This document shows, piece by piece, positions 22,440-31,145 of a DNA stretch of 43,675 nucleotides. The number at the start of each line of letters is the position of its first letter. Positions within the stretch are counted from its first letter, which is position 1. This DNA is from Thermanaerothrix sp. (GTDB taxonomy: Bacteria > Synergistota > Synergistia > Synergistales > Synergistaceae), in contig JAOACP010000016.1 of assembly GCA_026417795.1 (NCBI GenBank), positions 1 to 43,675 on the forward strand, in the 5' to 3' direction. The position numbers were made by a program, and so were the translations under genes. The notes beneath the pieces were generated by a model. It did no database searches, was not told where the DNA came from, and worked only from the letters and a program-made list of their open reading frames with translations.

Positions 22440-23042
22440 ATGATCGACAGTGTTTTAGAACAGCTCAACGCCACGGCCGGGGAGCTTCACCGCTGGGCTA
22501 CCAGCGAGGGGGTTAAGAGGCTTGAAGAGGCGGCGGACCTCATCGCCGGGGCGCTTCTCAAGGGGGGCAAGCTGTTGCTTTGCGGCAACGGCGGAAGCGC
22601 CGCGGACTGCCAGCATGTGGCGGCGGAGTTCGTCTGCAGGCTCTCCGCCTCCCGCCCAAGGGGGCCCATGGCCGCCCTTGCCCTTACAACCGACACATCC
22701 TTCATAACCGCCTGTTCCAACGACTACTCCTTCGACTTGGTCTTCGCAAGGCAGGTGAGGGGGCTGGGCAGGCCTGGGGATGTGCTGATGGCCATAAGCA
22801 CCAGCGGGTCCTCCAGGAACGTGGTGTTGGCGGCGGAGGAGGCCAAGAAGATTGGGATCCCAGTGGTGTCCCTCACGGGCCCTGGAGGACAGCTGCCACG
22901 GATCGCCGATGTGGCCATCATGGTCGACTCCTCGGATACGGCGGTTATACAAAACGTGCATCTTGCGCTGGAGCATGCCCTTTGCCGCATGGTGGAGGAG
23001 ATGGTGGTCCAGGGAGGTTTTTTCGATGAGCCAAGGGCTTAA
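22440..23042 (+). CDS. gmhA: Sedoheptulose 7-phosphate isomerase (phosphoheptose isomerase)
   Basis: About 200 residues, one SIS domain. It converts sedoheptulose 7-phosphate to D-glycero-D-manno-heptose 7-phosphate, the first heptose-specific step. Motifs: LLLCGNGGSAADCQHVAAEF, ALTTDTSFITACSNDYSFD, ISTSGSSRNVVLAAE, and the C-terminal NVHLALEHALCRMVE with catalytic Glu/His. Several starts are in frame (TTG 22416, ATG 22419, ATG 22428, ATG 22440). 22440 gives the usual N-terminus, with AAGGA about 12 bases before. The gene overlaps hldE. Confidence 0.94.
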   Translation: MIDSVLEQLNATAGELHRWATSEGVKRLEEAADLIAGALLKGGKLLLCGNGGSAADCQHVAAEFVCRLSASRPRGPMAALALTTDTSFITACSNDYSFDLVFARQVRGLGRPGDVLMAISTSGSSRNVVLAAEEAKKIGIPVVSLTGPGGQLPRIADVAIMVDSSDTAVIQNVHLALEHALCRMVEEMVVQGGFFDEPRA

Positions 23043-24489
23043 GGAACTCCTGTCCCGCTGTTCCCGAAGAAGGGTTTTCGTGATAGGCGACATGATGCTG
23101 GACCGGGTGATAAGGGGAGAGGTGGAGCGGATCTCCCCGGAGGCCCCGGTCCCGGTGGTGCGTTACAGGGATGAAGAGTTCCTTCTTGGCGGGGCCTGCA
23201 ACGTGGCCCATAACATGGCAAGGCTGGGCTGCCTGGTTACGGTGTTAGGGCTTTTGGGGAAGGACCCCCATGGGGATGAGCTTTTAAGGATATTGGGTGA
23301 GAAGGGCATCGGCTTTGCGGGTTTTCGCGGCGCAAGGCCCACCACCACGAAAACCAGGGTCGTGGCAAGCCGCCATCAGCTCCTGAGGGTGGACAGGGAG
23401 GAAGCTAGATGGCTTTCAGAGGCCGAAGAAAAAGGGCTTTTAGATGCGCTGGAGGGCGAGGTCTTAAGGGAAGCCCCGTCGGTGGTGGTGTTGTCCGATT
23501 ACGCCAAGGGGGTTTGCTCCCCCGGGCTTTGTCAAAAGGTCATATCCCGTTTCTCCTCCCTGGGAGTTCCCGTGTTGGTGGACCCCAAGGGGTCCGATTG
23601 GGAGAGGTACCGCGGGGCCTTCATGGTGACCCCGAATCTCAGGGAGCTGGGCATGGCTTTAGGCAAGGCGCTCCCAAACGAGGACATGGCCGCTGAGGCC
23701 GCCGCCAGGGAGTTGATGGAGCGCTTTGATTTGAAACATGTCATGGTCACCAGGTCCGAGATGGGGCTTTCCCTGTTCGGAGGCGGCATCACTCTGCACG
23801 AGCGTTCCTGCGCCAGGGAGGTTTACGATGTAACCGGCGCTGGAGACACGGTGGTGGCAGTCTTTGCGGCCCTTTTGGGGGCCGGTGCGGAGGTCTCTAG
23901 AGGGGCCCATTGGGCCAACCGGGCGGCGGGGTACGTGGTGGGCAAGGAGGGCACCTACGCCATAGGAGCCGCTGAGCTCCTGTCCCTTTCCCATGGCGCG
24001 GAGGATAGCAAGCTGGTGGAGTCCTTCGAGGAAGCGGCGGCGGTGGTTGAGAAGTGGCGTAAGTCGGGGGAGACCGTGGTGTTCACCAACGGATGCTTCG
24101 ACATACTCCACTTAGGGCACGTCCGTTGCCTTCGGGCCGCCAAGGCCATGGGGGACCGTTTGGTTGTGGGGCTTAACTCCGATGATTCGGTAAGGCGCCT
24201 TAAGGGATCCGAGAGGCCGTTGAACCCTCAGTGGATGAGGGGTGAGGTTTTGGCTTCCCTTGAGGCGGTGGACCTGGTGGTGATCTTCCACCAGGACACC
24301 CCCCTTGAGCTCATAAAGGCGCTGCGCCCCCACGTGCTGGTCAAGGGAGGCGACTACCGGGAGGACCAGATAGTGGGAGCCCGTGAGGTAAGGTCCTGGG
24401 GAGGCCGGGTTGAGGTGGTGCCCCTTCTGGAGGGGGTAAGCACCACTGGGATAATAGGAAAGGCAAGGGGAGATGTTGACAATGGATAA
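23026..24489 (+). CDS. hldE: Bifunctional heptose 7-phosphate kinase / heptose 1-phosphate adenylyltransferase
   Basis: A 487-residue two-domain enzyme. The kinase domain (about 1-320, PfkB fold) has VFVIGDMMLDRVIRGEVERI, GGACNVAHNMARLG and VYDVTGAGDTVVAVFA with catalytic Asp274. The adenylyltransferase domain (about 347-487) has VVFTNGCFDILHLGHVRCL with HxGH at 362-365, GLNSDDSVRRLKG and GVSTTGIIGKARG. The two act before and after GmhB in the pathway. The ATG at 23026 has GGGAGG upstream and overlaps gmhA by 17 bases; the frame extends further up but only as a shadow of gmhA. The fused form is the Gram-negative type. Confidence 0.96.
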   Translation: MSQGLKELLSRCSRRRVFVIGDMMLDRVIRGEVERISPEAPVPVVRYRDEEFLLGGACNVAHNMARLGCLVTVLGLLGKDPHGDELLRILGEKGIGFAGFRGARPTTTKTRVVASRHQLLRVDREEARWLSEAEEKGLLDALEGEVLREAPSVVVLSDYAKGVCSPGLCQKVISRFSSLGVPVLVDPKGSDWERYRGAFMVTPNLRELGMALGKALPNEDMAAEAAARELMERFDLKHVMVTRSEMGLSLFGGGITLHERSCAREVYDVTGAGDTVVAVFAALLGAGAEVSRGAHWANRAAGYVVGKEGTYAIGAAELLSLSHGAEDSKLVESFEEAAAVVEKWRKSGETVVFTNGCFDILHLGHVRCLRAAKAMGDRLVVGLNSDDSVRRLKGSERPLNPQWMRGEVLASLEAVDLVVIFHQDTPLELIKALRPHVLVKGGDYREDQIVGAREVRSWGGRVEVVPLLEGVSTTGIIGKARGDVDNG

Positions 24490-25456
24490 GCCCCTTCCAG
24501 TGCCGCAAGATGGAGAGCGGATGCTCTTCGTCCGTTTCAGCTCCCTGGGGGATGTGGTGCTTGCCATGAAGGAGGCGAAGGCCCTTAAGGACCGTTTCCC
24601 GGGAATTGAGCTTTGGTGGCTTTGCTGTGATGAGTATTCGGAGCTTGTGACGTCACAGCCCTATGTGGATGGAGTGGTGGGCTGGGACAGGAGCGAAGGC
24701 CGAATGAGCGTTTTCAAACTCATAGACCGGATAAAGGGCATGAAATTCCGATGGCTTTTCAGCTGCCAAGACAACGACAGGACCGCCCTTGTGTCGCTGC
24801 TCTCGCGCATACCGTTCCGTATAGGCGGACATCGTCTATTCGGTTTCGCGTTCCATGCCTCCCAAGAGGAGGCTTGGGAAGTGTGGGGCGGAAAGACGAG
24901 GCCTGCTAAGTCGCTCTACGGGGATCCCAAGCGGTCAGAGGCCCTTCGTTCGATCCTTGGGGATCGAAGGGTGGTGATGTGTATACTGGGCACCAGCAAG
25001 CCCTACAAGAACTGGCTGGTGGATCACTGGATCCTCATGCTGTCTAAGCTGCCACATGGATTGACGGCGGTTCTCACCGGCAGCGGCCCGGAAGAGACCC
25101 GAATGGCCAATCTCGTAGAGGAGGCAGTGGGCCCCCAAAGGGTCATCAACCTGGCGGATCGTTTGGACCTTATGGACCTGATAGCCCTTTCGGAGATGTC
25201 TTCCTGTGCGGTGGGAGGGGATACGGGTCCGCTGCACATGGCACGGGAGGCGGGGATTCCTTGCGTTGGGCTCTTCGCCATAAAGGACCCTGCACAGTGC
25301 TCCCATGAAGGACCCAACTTAACGTCCGTTATATCCCCCTTGGCGGTGGACGACTATGAGCCCCTTAAGGTGGACCCAGACCAGCAGAGGGTCATGAGGG
25401 CCATTGACCCCGATGTGGTGCTGTCCCTTACGGTTAAGGCTGCTCTTAGAGAGTAG
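24473..25456 (+). CDS. Glycosyltransferase family 9 (second heptosyltransferase)
   Basis: A 327-residue GT9 protein. ERMLFVRFSSLGDVVLAMKEA is the typical N-terminus (RxxxLGDVV). MCILGTSKPYKNWLVDHWIL and LTAVLTGSGPEE mark the start of the C-terminal Rossmann domain. SSCAVGGDTGPLHMAREAGIPCVGLFA is the nucleotide-sugar signature. It is distinct from the GT9 at 19686-20663 and probably adds a different heptose. Its start overlaps the end of hldE: ATG 24473, or ATG 24482 with AGGGGAG before it. It ends the gmhA-hldE-GT9 unit. Confidence 0.88.
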   Translation: MLTMDKPLPVPQDGERMLFVRFSSLGDVVLAMKEAKALKDRFPGIELWWLCCDEYSELVTSQPYVDGVVGWDRSEGRMSVFKLIDRIKGMKFRWLFSCQDNDRTALVSLLSRIPFRIGGHRLFGFAFHASQEEAWEVWGGKTRPAKSLYGDPKRSEALRSILGDRRVVMCILGTSKPYKNWLVDHWILMLSKLPHGLTAVLTGSGPEETRMANLVEEAVGPQRVINLADRLDLMDLIALSEMSSCAVGGDTGPLHMAREAGIPCVGLFAIKDPAQCSHEGPNLTSVISPLAVDDYEPLKVDPDQQRVMRAIDPDVVLSLTVKAALRE

Positions 25457-25461
25457 GGTTT

Positions 25462-25506
25462 AAAAGCGCCCTGAGGCTGAAACTGGGCGTTCCAGCCCCA
25501 GGGCGC
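25462..25506 (-). terminator. Terminator between convergent GT9 and aminotransferase genes
   Basis: GCGCCCTG pairs with CAGGGCGC, and the inner GGCTG pairs with CAGCC (25466-25506). The minus-strand side ends in TTTT (25465-25462). It mainly serves the aminotransferase gene, and the stem may also slow plus-strand transcription. Confidence 0.8.
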
Positions 25507-25529
25507 ATCACTATGGGGTTGGGGTTGCG

Positions 25530-26627
25530 TCACCTCCCCCCGCAAAGGCCGCAAAGGACCTCCGCGAGGGCGTCCAGCGTCCGGCGCACCAGGTGCTCCC
25601 GGGCCTGGTTGCCCATGTGGCCTATCCTGAAGACCTTCCCCGCCAAGGGGCCGTAGCTGCCTCCTAAGACCACTCCCATGGCCCTAAGGCGCTGGTCCAT
25701 CTCCCGCCAGGTTATGCCGTCGGGCACCACTGCGGCGGTGACCGTGGGGGAGCAGTACTCCCGGCGCTCCGGGAATATCTCCAACCCCATCTCCAAAAGC
25801 CCCTCCACGCAGAGGGCGGAGCACCTGCGGTGCCTTGATATGACCTCCTCAAGCCCCTCCGCCTCGATGAGCTCCAGGGAGGCCCCAAGGGCCTTAAGTG
25901 CCCGCCAGTTGTGGGTGTAGGGGAAGCTCCCCGCCTCCGGGGCGGAGAGGAACGGAAGCAACGCGTCATACCCCTGGTAGTTCCTCTGTCGGATCGCCTT
26001 GGCGGCCCTTGGGCTCACGGTGGTTACGCAGAGGTCCGGCGGCAGGGACAGGCACTTCTGGCTTCCCAAAAGGCCTATGTCGATGCCGCTTCCGTCCACG
26101 TCAAGCCAGGCTCCGAAGGCGCTGGAGACGAAGTCCGCGCAGAACAGCGCGTCCACCTCCCGGGCTATCTCCCCAAGGGGTTCAAGGGGGGATATGGTGC
26201 CGCTGGGGGTTTCGCAGTGCACCGCGGTTATCATCTTGGGCCGAAATCTCAGCGCCCTGTCCCGCACCCTGTCCGGGTCCGGGACGGAGTTGAAGGGGAA
26301 CTCCAGCAGCTCCACCTCAAGCCCCAGGGCCCTTCCCATCTGGGCGAAGCCGCTGCCGAAGACCCCCGAGGACACCGCAAGCAACCGGTCCCCTGGAGCC
26401 ATGACGCTGTTCAACGCCCCCCACAGGGCCAGCATGCCCTCCCCGCTCTGGAGGGCCACGGTGCCGCCTACGTTAAGCAGCCTGCCTATGCGGCAGGCGC
26501 AGTGCCTGTAAAGGGAAGCGAAATCCTCCTCCAGGTCGGGGCTCCCTACGTCCTCCCCGTAGCATCGCAAAACCTCTTCGGGACAACGCACCGGGCCAGG
26601 GACCATGCCCACCGGATACCTCTCCAT
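25530..26627 (-). CDS. Class V aminotransferase (serine-pyruvate / alanine-glyoxylate type)
   Basis: A 365-residue PLP enzyme. Motifs: YPVGMVPGPVRCPEEVL at the N-terminus (pGPv), VALQSGEGMLALWGALNSV, ITAVHCETPSGTISPL, and ALFCADFVSSAFGAWLDVD with the PLP-ring Asp. The Schiff-base lysine is in LLGSQKCLSLPP, and GGSYGPLAGKVFRIGHMGN binds the carboxylate. Such enzymes act on serine, alanine or glyoxylate, or on phosphonates and taurine; the exact pair cannot be told. The ATG at 26627 follows GGAGGTG at good spacing, so the longer frame to 26750 is rejected. It is a single-gene unit with a palindrome at its likely promoter. Confidence 0.88.
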   Translation of the reverse strand: MERYPVGMVPGPVRCPEEVLRCYGEDVGSPDLEEDFASLYRHCACRIGRLLNVGGTVALQSGEGMLALWGALNSVMAPGDRLLAVSSGVFGSGFAQMGRALGLEVELLEFPFNSVPDPDRVRDRALRFRPKMITAVHCETPSGTISPLEPLGEIAREVDALFCADFVSSAFGAWLDVDGSGIDIGLLGSQKCLSLPPDLCVTTVSPRAAKAIRQRNYQGYDALLPFLSAPEAGSFPYTHNWRALKALGASLELIEAEGLEEVISRHRRCSALCVEGLLEMGLEIFPERREYCSPTVTAAVVPDGITWREMDQRLRAMGVVLGGSYGPLAGKVFRIGHMGNQAREHLVRRTLDALAEVLCGLCGGR

Positions 26628-26659
26628 GGGAACACCTCCAATCGCGGATCTTTCCAAAC

Positions 26660-26673
26660 GCCATTTTAATGGC
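26660..26673. promoter_or_regulatory. GCCATT-TT-AATGGC palindrome, candidate operator
   Basis: A 14-base inverted repeat with six-base arms, 33 bases upstream of the aminotransferase start. It overlaps a TAAAAT (minus strand, 26668-26663) that could be the -10 box. That would suit a repressor site. The -35 is weak. Confidence 0.4.
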
Positions 26674-26804
26674 TCCACGCCCCCATTACAGCCACAACCG
26701 CTTAGGCCAAGGGCCCTTATCTGTGTCCGTGGCCGGTTCATCCGGTCCAAACCACGGCGGGAGATTAGATGCCGTAAAGGTAAAGCCCCAAACTCCTAGC
26801 TGGG

Positions 26805-28238
26805 TTACTCGGGCTTCTTGAAGTGCACACGGAACCATTTGGAGGTTTCCTTGGGCAGCACCCGGTAGCCCTTGCGCTCCTTGGTCATCCATATGAAGTA
26901 GTCCTGGGAGAAGGACTCCTGCAGCGCCCTTATCCCCTTGTCCCGGTTCTCCTTTATCAGGGCGTAGGAGTCCTTGAGGGTCCTGTCCTCGTCGTTGTCC
27001 CACCTGAAAGCCGCCAGGGCGTAGCAGAAGCTCTTGGGCTCCCCCCCGAATGGGGCGAACTGGGGGATCAAGAGCGAGTTGTCGGTCCAGTCGTAGACCC
27101 CCAGCCCCCTGCCTGGGGTTAAGAGGACCTTGGGGATCCCGTACATTCGAACCCTTGGAACCCTTAATAGGTCCGGATCCAGGGGGGTGAGGTCCATCAT
27201 TATCTCCCCCGCCCGCTGGAAGCCTATGGGGCGTCCGGTTTCGGTGTTCAATGGCGATGTGTCCATGCGCCCTATCCGGGCCGCCAACGTCATGAACTCC
27301 TTCTTGCGGTTAACGCCGTCCCGGAGCTCCCCTTTGAGGGCCGGCACCCCCTTGCCCTTGAACTTGCGCCGGAACATCTCCACCCGGGTGGCCCAGCGGT
27401 GCTCCTCGTTCCTTAAGTGCACCTCCAGGTTGGCGAGGAACTTGGTCCTGTCGTGGAGCCCCAAGATCTTCTGAAGCTCCCCTTCCCCAAACTCCGGCAG
27501 CTCCTTCTCCGCTCTGCTGAGGCACCCCATGAGGTCCCTCTCCGCTATCTCGTACCTCTTGTTCTGCTCTATGTAGCCCTCCAGCTCGCTGCCCTGGGCC
27601 TCCCTGATGCGGCGGGTCCTCATCTGGAACTCCGTGTGGATCCTAAGGTACGACTCCAGGTTCGAGAGGATATCCTGAACCTCATCGCAGGTGACGAAGC
27701 TGCAGCGGCACAGCACCATGGACACCGCCATCCTGCGCCGGCTCTCCGTGGCGGCCAGATCCTCCCCGAACCGGCGGATCTTCTCCTCCAGGCTGCACCC
27801 CCCCTGGGGGCCCTCGTAGGGCCTGTCAAACAAAAGGGCGTAGGTCTCGGCGATGAAGTCGGTCATCCTCATGTACTGGTATATGTCCAGGCGGGAGGAT
27901 GCCTCGAGTTCCTGGGCGAAATGGGGGTTCTCCTCGGTTATCCCCTCCCCAAGGTGGCCGAAGTCTATTACCAGCCTCTCCTCGGGGGAGAAGGAGAGCC
28001 TCTCGGGTGGCTCCTTGGAGGCGTCTATCTTGGCCTCCACTATACCCCAGGCGAGGTCCACGTAAAGGCTTGAGGCCCGCTGCCAAAGGGTCCTGTAGGC
28101 CTTCCGGTCCTGTGGATCCTCCGAGGCCCCAAGAGAGGACATCTCAGGCCCCATGGCCTTGAGCTCCGCCGCGGGATCCACCACCCCTTGGTTTCCCTTG
28201 TAAACCTCCAGAAGATACTTTAACGGCTCGTAGGACAC
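26805..28238 (-). CDS. Protein of unknown function, 477 residues
   Basis: I do not recognise a family. The protein appears soluble, with no signal peptide or membrane segment, and is largely helical and charged. Visible blocks include VIDFGHLGEGITEENPHF, YMRMTDFIAETYALLFDRP and MVLCRCSFVTCDEVQDILSN (three Cys). A C-terminal half with GYRVLPKETSKWF at the end follows GLGVYDWTDNSLLIPQFAP. A central part near 210-330 (helical, Lys/Arg/Glu-rich) could be a coiled coil. The start is GTG at 28238 with GGGGGAT upstream. It diverges from the UPF0182 gene through an overlapping promoter, hinting at a shared regulon. Cytoplasmic location is an inference. Confidence 0.72.
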   Translation of the reverse strand: MSYEPLKYLLEVYKGNQGVVDPAAELKAMGPEMSSLGASEDPQDRKAYRTLWQRASSLYVDLAWGIVEAKIDASKEPPERLSFSPEERLVIDFGHLGEGITEENPHFAQELEASSRLDIYQYMRMTDFIAETYALLFDRPYEGPQGGCSLEEKIRRFGEDLAATESRRRMAVSMVLCRCSFVTCDEVQDILSNLESYLRIHTEFQMRTRRIREAQGSELEGYIEQNKRYEIAERDLMGCLSRAEKELPEFGEGELQKILGLHDRTKFLANLEVHLRNEEHRWATRVEMFRRKFKGKGVPALKGELRDGVNRKKEFMTLAARIGRMDTSPLNTETGRPIGFQRAGEIMMDLTPLDPDLLRVPRVRMYGIPKVLLTPGRGLGVYDWTDNSLLIPQFAPFGGEPKSFCYALAAFRWDNDEDRTLKDSYALIKENRDKGIRALQESFSQDYFIWMTKERKGYRVLPKETSKWFRVHFKKPE

Positions 28239-28303
28239 CTCAAATCCCCCTCTTAAAAGATACCCTAATATTGTCGGACCTTCTGGGCCTGGGACTTTAG
28301 GCT

Positions 28304-28310
28304 TATAATA
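28304..28310. promoter_or_regulatory. Overlapping divergent -10 boxes for UPF0182 and the 477-residue gene
   Basis: The plus strand has a perfect TATAAT (28304-28309). The same stretch on the minus strand reads TGCTATTAT, an extended -10 (TATTAT, 28310-28305). Neither has a strong -35. The arrangement repeats the one at 22383-22389 between gmhA and hldD. Confidence 0.5.
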
Positions 28311-28356
28311 GCATATCTTAATCGGAATTTTTGATCCATACGGAGGTGCATATGGG

Positions 28357-31125
28357 TTGAGTTTCTTTCATTTTCATTTCGGCCCCTTCCGGGGGTTCAA
28401 GAGGCGGGAGTGGATCCCCGGCGATGGGGACAACCAGTGGAATCCCCTGGAGGAGGTCTTAAGATCCCGCCCCACAGGGCCCATCAACCCCATGGGATGG
28501 GTGTTAGCCGCTGGGCTGGTCGGAGCTATTGTGCTCCTGCTGGTCATGCCGTGGTTTTTCACGGAGCTTTGGTGGTTCAGGTCCATAGGCCTTGAGGGGG
28601 TCTTCGTAAGGCGCGTGCTGGCGAGGGCTGGGATGTTCCTGCTGGGCTTTTTAGCCGCTGGGGCCGTGCTTATGAGGTCCCTGGGCGGGGCCGCTTCGCC
28701 GGCCCTTCGGGCGGGGGCGCTGTTGGGGGCCCTGTTCAAGGGGCTGCAGCTTTCGTCCATGTGGCTTACGGTCCTATCGGGGGTCTTTATGGCTCCATTG
28801 GGGGTCAAGGACCCCCTGTTCGGTTTGGACGCGGGGTTTTACTTGTTCGCCATGCCGGCGTTGGAGGGGCTTTTAAGGTGGCTTTGGGGCCTTTGGGTTT
28901 TTTCGGTCCTAGCGGCGGTGGCGTCGGCGAGGCTTGAAGGGGGGCTTTCTTCCCTTTATTCGAGGCTGCTGTCCCTTAGGTGGCTGCCGTCATTTGGGCT
29001 CTTGCTTTGGGCCGCCTCGGTGGCGCTGGAGGCCCTGTCCCTTGTATGGGCGCCGGGCAGGGTGGTGTACGGCGCGTCCTTCGCGGACGCGAAGGTGAAG
29101 CTGCCCCTCATGCTGCTGCAGTGTGCGGTCCTGGCCGCCATTTCCTTCGCCCTGGCCCTGGGGCGTATCAAGCTATCGGCGAAGCTTGCCAAGACCCTGC
29201 TGGCCCTTTTGGCGGGGCTTTGGTTCATCCGGGGGTTTTTGCCCGGGGTGGTGCATCAGCTGGTGGTGCGCCCAAACGAGTTTCAGATGGAGAGGCCCTA
29301 CATAGCCGCCCACGTGGACATGACCCTCAAGGCCTATGGGCTGCAGGGTGTAAGGACCGTCCCGGTGGATCCCGCCCCCAGGGTTGCCCCGGAGGACCTC
29401 TCGGAGCGCCAGATGAAGAACATAAGGCTTTGGGACTACGAGCCCCTGCTCACCGCCTACAAACAGCTACAGGAGATAAGGTCTTACTACGAGTTTCTAG
29501 GCGCCGATGTGGACCGTTACCCCTCCGATGACGGGAGGCTGCGGCAGGTGATGCTGGCGGTACGGGAGCTGGATCACCGGAAGCTCCAAAGCCAGACATG
29601 GGTCAACCGCCACCTGGAGTTCACCCATGGCTACGGTCTGGTGATGAACTACGTCAACCAGGTGGCCCCCGGCGGCATGCCGGAGCTGGTGATCAAGGAC
29701 ATCCCTCCCACAGGGGGGCCGGTGGAGCTCAAGACCCCCGCCATTTACTACGGGGAGATGGATTACCCCTATGCCCTGGTAAAGACCAAGGTCCGGGAGT
29801 TCGACTATCCCAGCGGAGACTCCAACGTGAGGACCACATACTCCGGCAACGGGGGGGTTAGTGTGGGCTCCTGGGTCAGGCGGCTCGCCTTCGCCCTTAG
29901 GTTCATGGATCTGGACCTACTCTTCACCAGGGCCTTGACTGATGATAGCAAGATTATGTTTAATAGGAACATAATTGCCATGGCAAGCCGCGTGGCCCCC
30001 TTTCTGGTGTACGATTCGGACCCGTACCCGGTGATCCATGGGGGAAGGGTGGTTTGGATGTTGGACGGGTACGTGGTAAGCCGGCACTTCCCATACTCAA
30101 GGCCCATGGAGGCCAGCCTTGGGGGTGGGGGTGTGAGGCTTAACTACGTGCGGAACAGCGTGAAGGTCACGGTGGACGCCTTTGACGGGCAGATCCGTTT
30201 TTACGGCGCCGACGACCCGGCGTTGCGGCCCTACCGGAGGATTTTCCCTGGCCTTTTCCGCCCCCTTTCGGAGATGCCGAAGGACCTCAAGGGGCACATG
30301 AGGTACCCGAAGGACCTTTTCGCCTTGCAGGCCGGGGCCTTCCGGCTTTATCACATGAGGGACCCCAACACCTTCTACAACCGGGAGGACCTTTGGCAGA
30401 TATCTCCCCCTGAGTCCCGGCGGCCCATAAGGCCCAACTACGTGACCATGGACATGGGGGATCCGGCGGGAGAGGAGTTCGTCCTCATGGTGCCCTTCAT
30501 GCCCGTGGGGAGGAACAACCTGGTGGGGTGGATGGCCGCCCGGTGCGACGGCAGCCATTACGGTGAGCTGGTGGTGTACAAGTACCCCAAGCGGAACCTG
30601 GTTTTCGGCCCCACACAGGTGGAGGCTTTGATCGACCAGAACCCGGAGATATCCGCCCAACTGTCCCTGTGGAGCCAGAGGGGCTCCGACGTGATAAGGG
30701 GTGATCTGTTGGTGCTGCCCATGGGAAGGTCGATCCTCTACGTTCAGCCCCTGTACCTCAAGGCGGAGCGGGGGGAGCTGCCGGAGCTTAAGCGGGTGGT
30801 GCTCTCCTCCGGGGGCCGGGTGGTTTGGGGTGAGACCCTGGAGGAGGCCTTGGGGCGCCTTTTGGGGGGCGGATCCGCGGCGTTGGTTGAGAAGCCCGAA
30901 AGGGCGCCTGAGTCCCTAGGGGGTGCGGTGAAGGAGGTCATTGCCAACGCCCAGGAGGCCTTGAAGAGGGTCCAGGGGGCCTTTAAGAGGGCCCGGTTGG
31001 CCTTGGAGGACTCCAGGGAGGCCCTTAAAAGGTACGATTTCGCCGATTACGGAAGGGCCATGAGGGATTTGGAGGAGGCGTTTGAGGAGATGTCCAGGTA
31101 TTTGTCCGGTGGTGATGGTCCCTGA
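28357..31125 (+). CDS. UPF0182 family membrane protein
   Basis: A 922-residue protein. The N-terminal third has about seven hydrophobic segments, roughly 46-68, 92-108, 133-148, 160-190, 210-230, 250-270 and 278-292. The conserved family block QLVVRPNEFQMERPYIAAHV (301-320) follows and continues to LKAYGL. A large domain on one side of the membrane holds LVIKDIPPTGGPVELKTPAIYYGEM, MVPFMPVGRNNLVGWMAARCDG and GDLLVLPMGRSILYVQPLYL. The tail (about 840-922) is helical and charged. Length and order fit UPF0182, whose function is unknown. The start is TTG 28357 after GGAGGTG; a two-codon ATG-GGT-TGA ORF sits just before it. It leads a cluster with a PP2C phosphatase and a Ser/Thr kinase. Confidence 0.9.
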   Translation: MSFFHFHFGPFRGFKRREWIPGDGDNQWNPLEEVLRSRPTGPINPMGWVLAAGLVGAIVLLLVMPWFFTELWWFRSIGLEGVFVRRVLARAGMFLLGFLAAGAVLMRSLGGAASPALRAGALLGALFKGLQLSSMWLTVLSGVFMAPLGVKDPLFGLDAGFYLFAMPALEGLLRWLWGLWVFSVLAAVASARLEGGLSSLYSRLLSLRWLPSFGLLLWAASVALEALSLVWAPGRVVYGASFADAKVKLPLMLLQCAVLAAISFALALGRIKLSAKLAKTLLALLAGLWFIRGFLPGVVHQLVVRPNEFQMERPYIAAHVDMTLKAYGLQGVRTVPVDPAPRVAPEDLSERQMKNIRLWDYEPLLTAYKQLQEIRSYYEFLGADVDRYPSDDGRLRQVMLAVRELDHRKLQSQTWVNRHLEFTHGYGLVMNYVNQVAPGGMPELVIKDIPPTGGPVELKTPAIYYGEMDYPYALVKTKVREFDYPSGDSNVRTTYSGNGGVSVGSWVRRLAFALRFMDLDLLFTRALTDDSKIMFNRNIIAMASRVAPFLVYDSDPYPVIHGGRVVWMLDGYVVSRHFPYSRPMEASLGGGGVRLNYVRNSVKVTVDAFDGQIRFYGADDPALRPYRRIFPGLFRPLSEMPKDLKGHMRYPKDLFALQAGAFRLYHMRDPNTFYNREDLWQISPPESRRPIRPNYVTMDMGDPAGEEFVLMVPFMPVGRNNLVGWMAARCDGSHYGELVVYKYPKRNLVFGPTQVEALIDQNPEISAQLSLWSQRGSDVIRGDLLVLPMGRSILYVQPLYLKAERGELPELKRVVLSSGGRVVWGETLEEALGRLLGGGSAALVEKPERAPESLGGAVKEVIANAQEALKRVQGAFKRARLALEDSREALKRYDFADYGRAMRDLEEAFEEMSRYLSGGDGP

Positions 31126-31145
31126 GGTGCGCCGGCTCTCAGATC

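Noticed and set aside
22852-23025. Upstream extension of the hldE frame into gmhA
   Set aside because: The family N-terminus begins at the ATG at 23026, which has a good ribosome site; the extension is a frame-shadow of gmhA.
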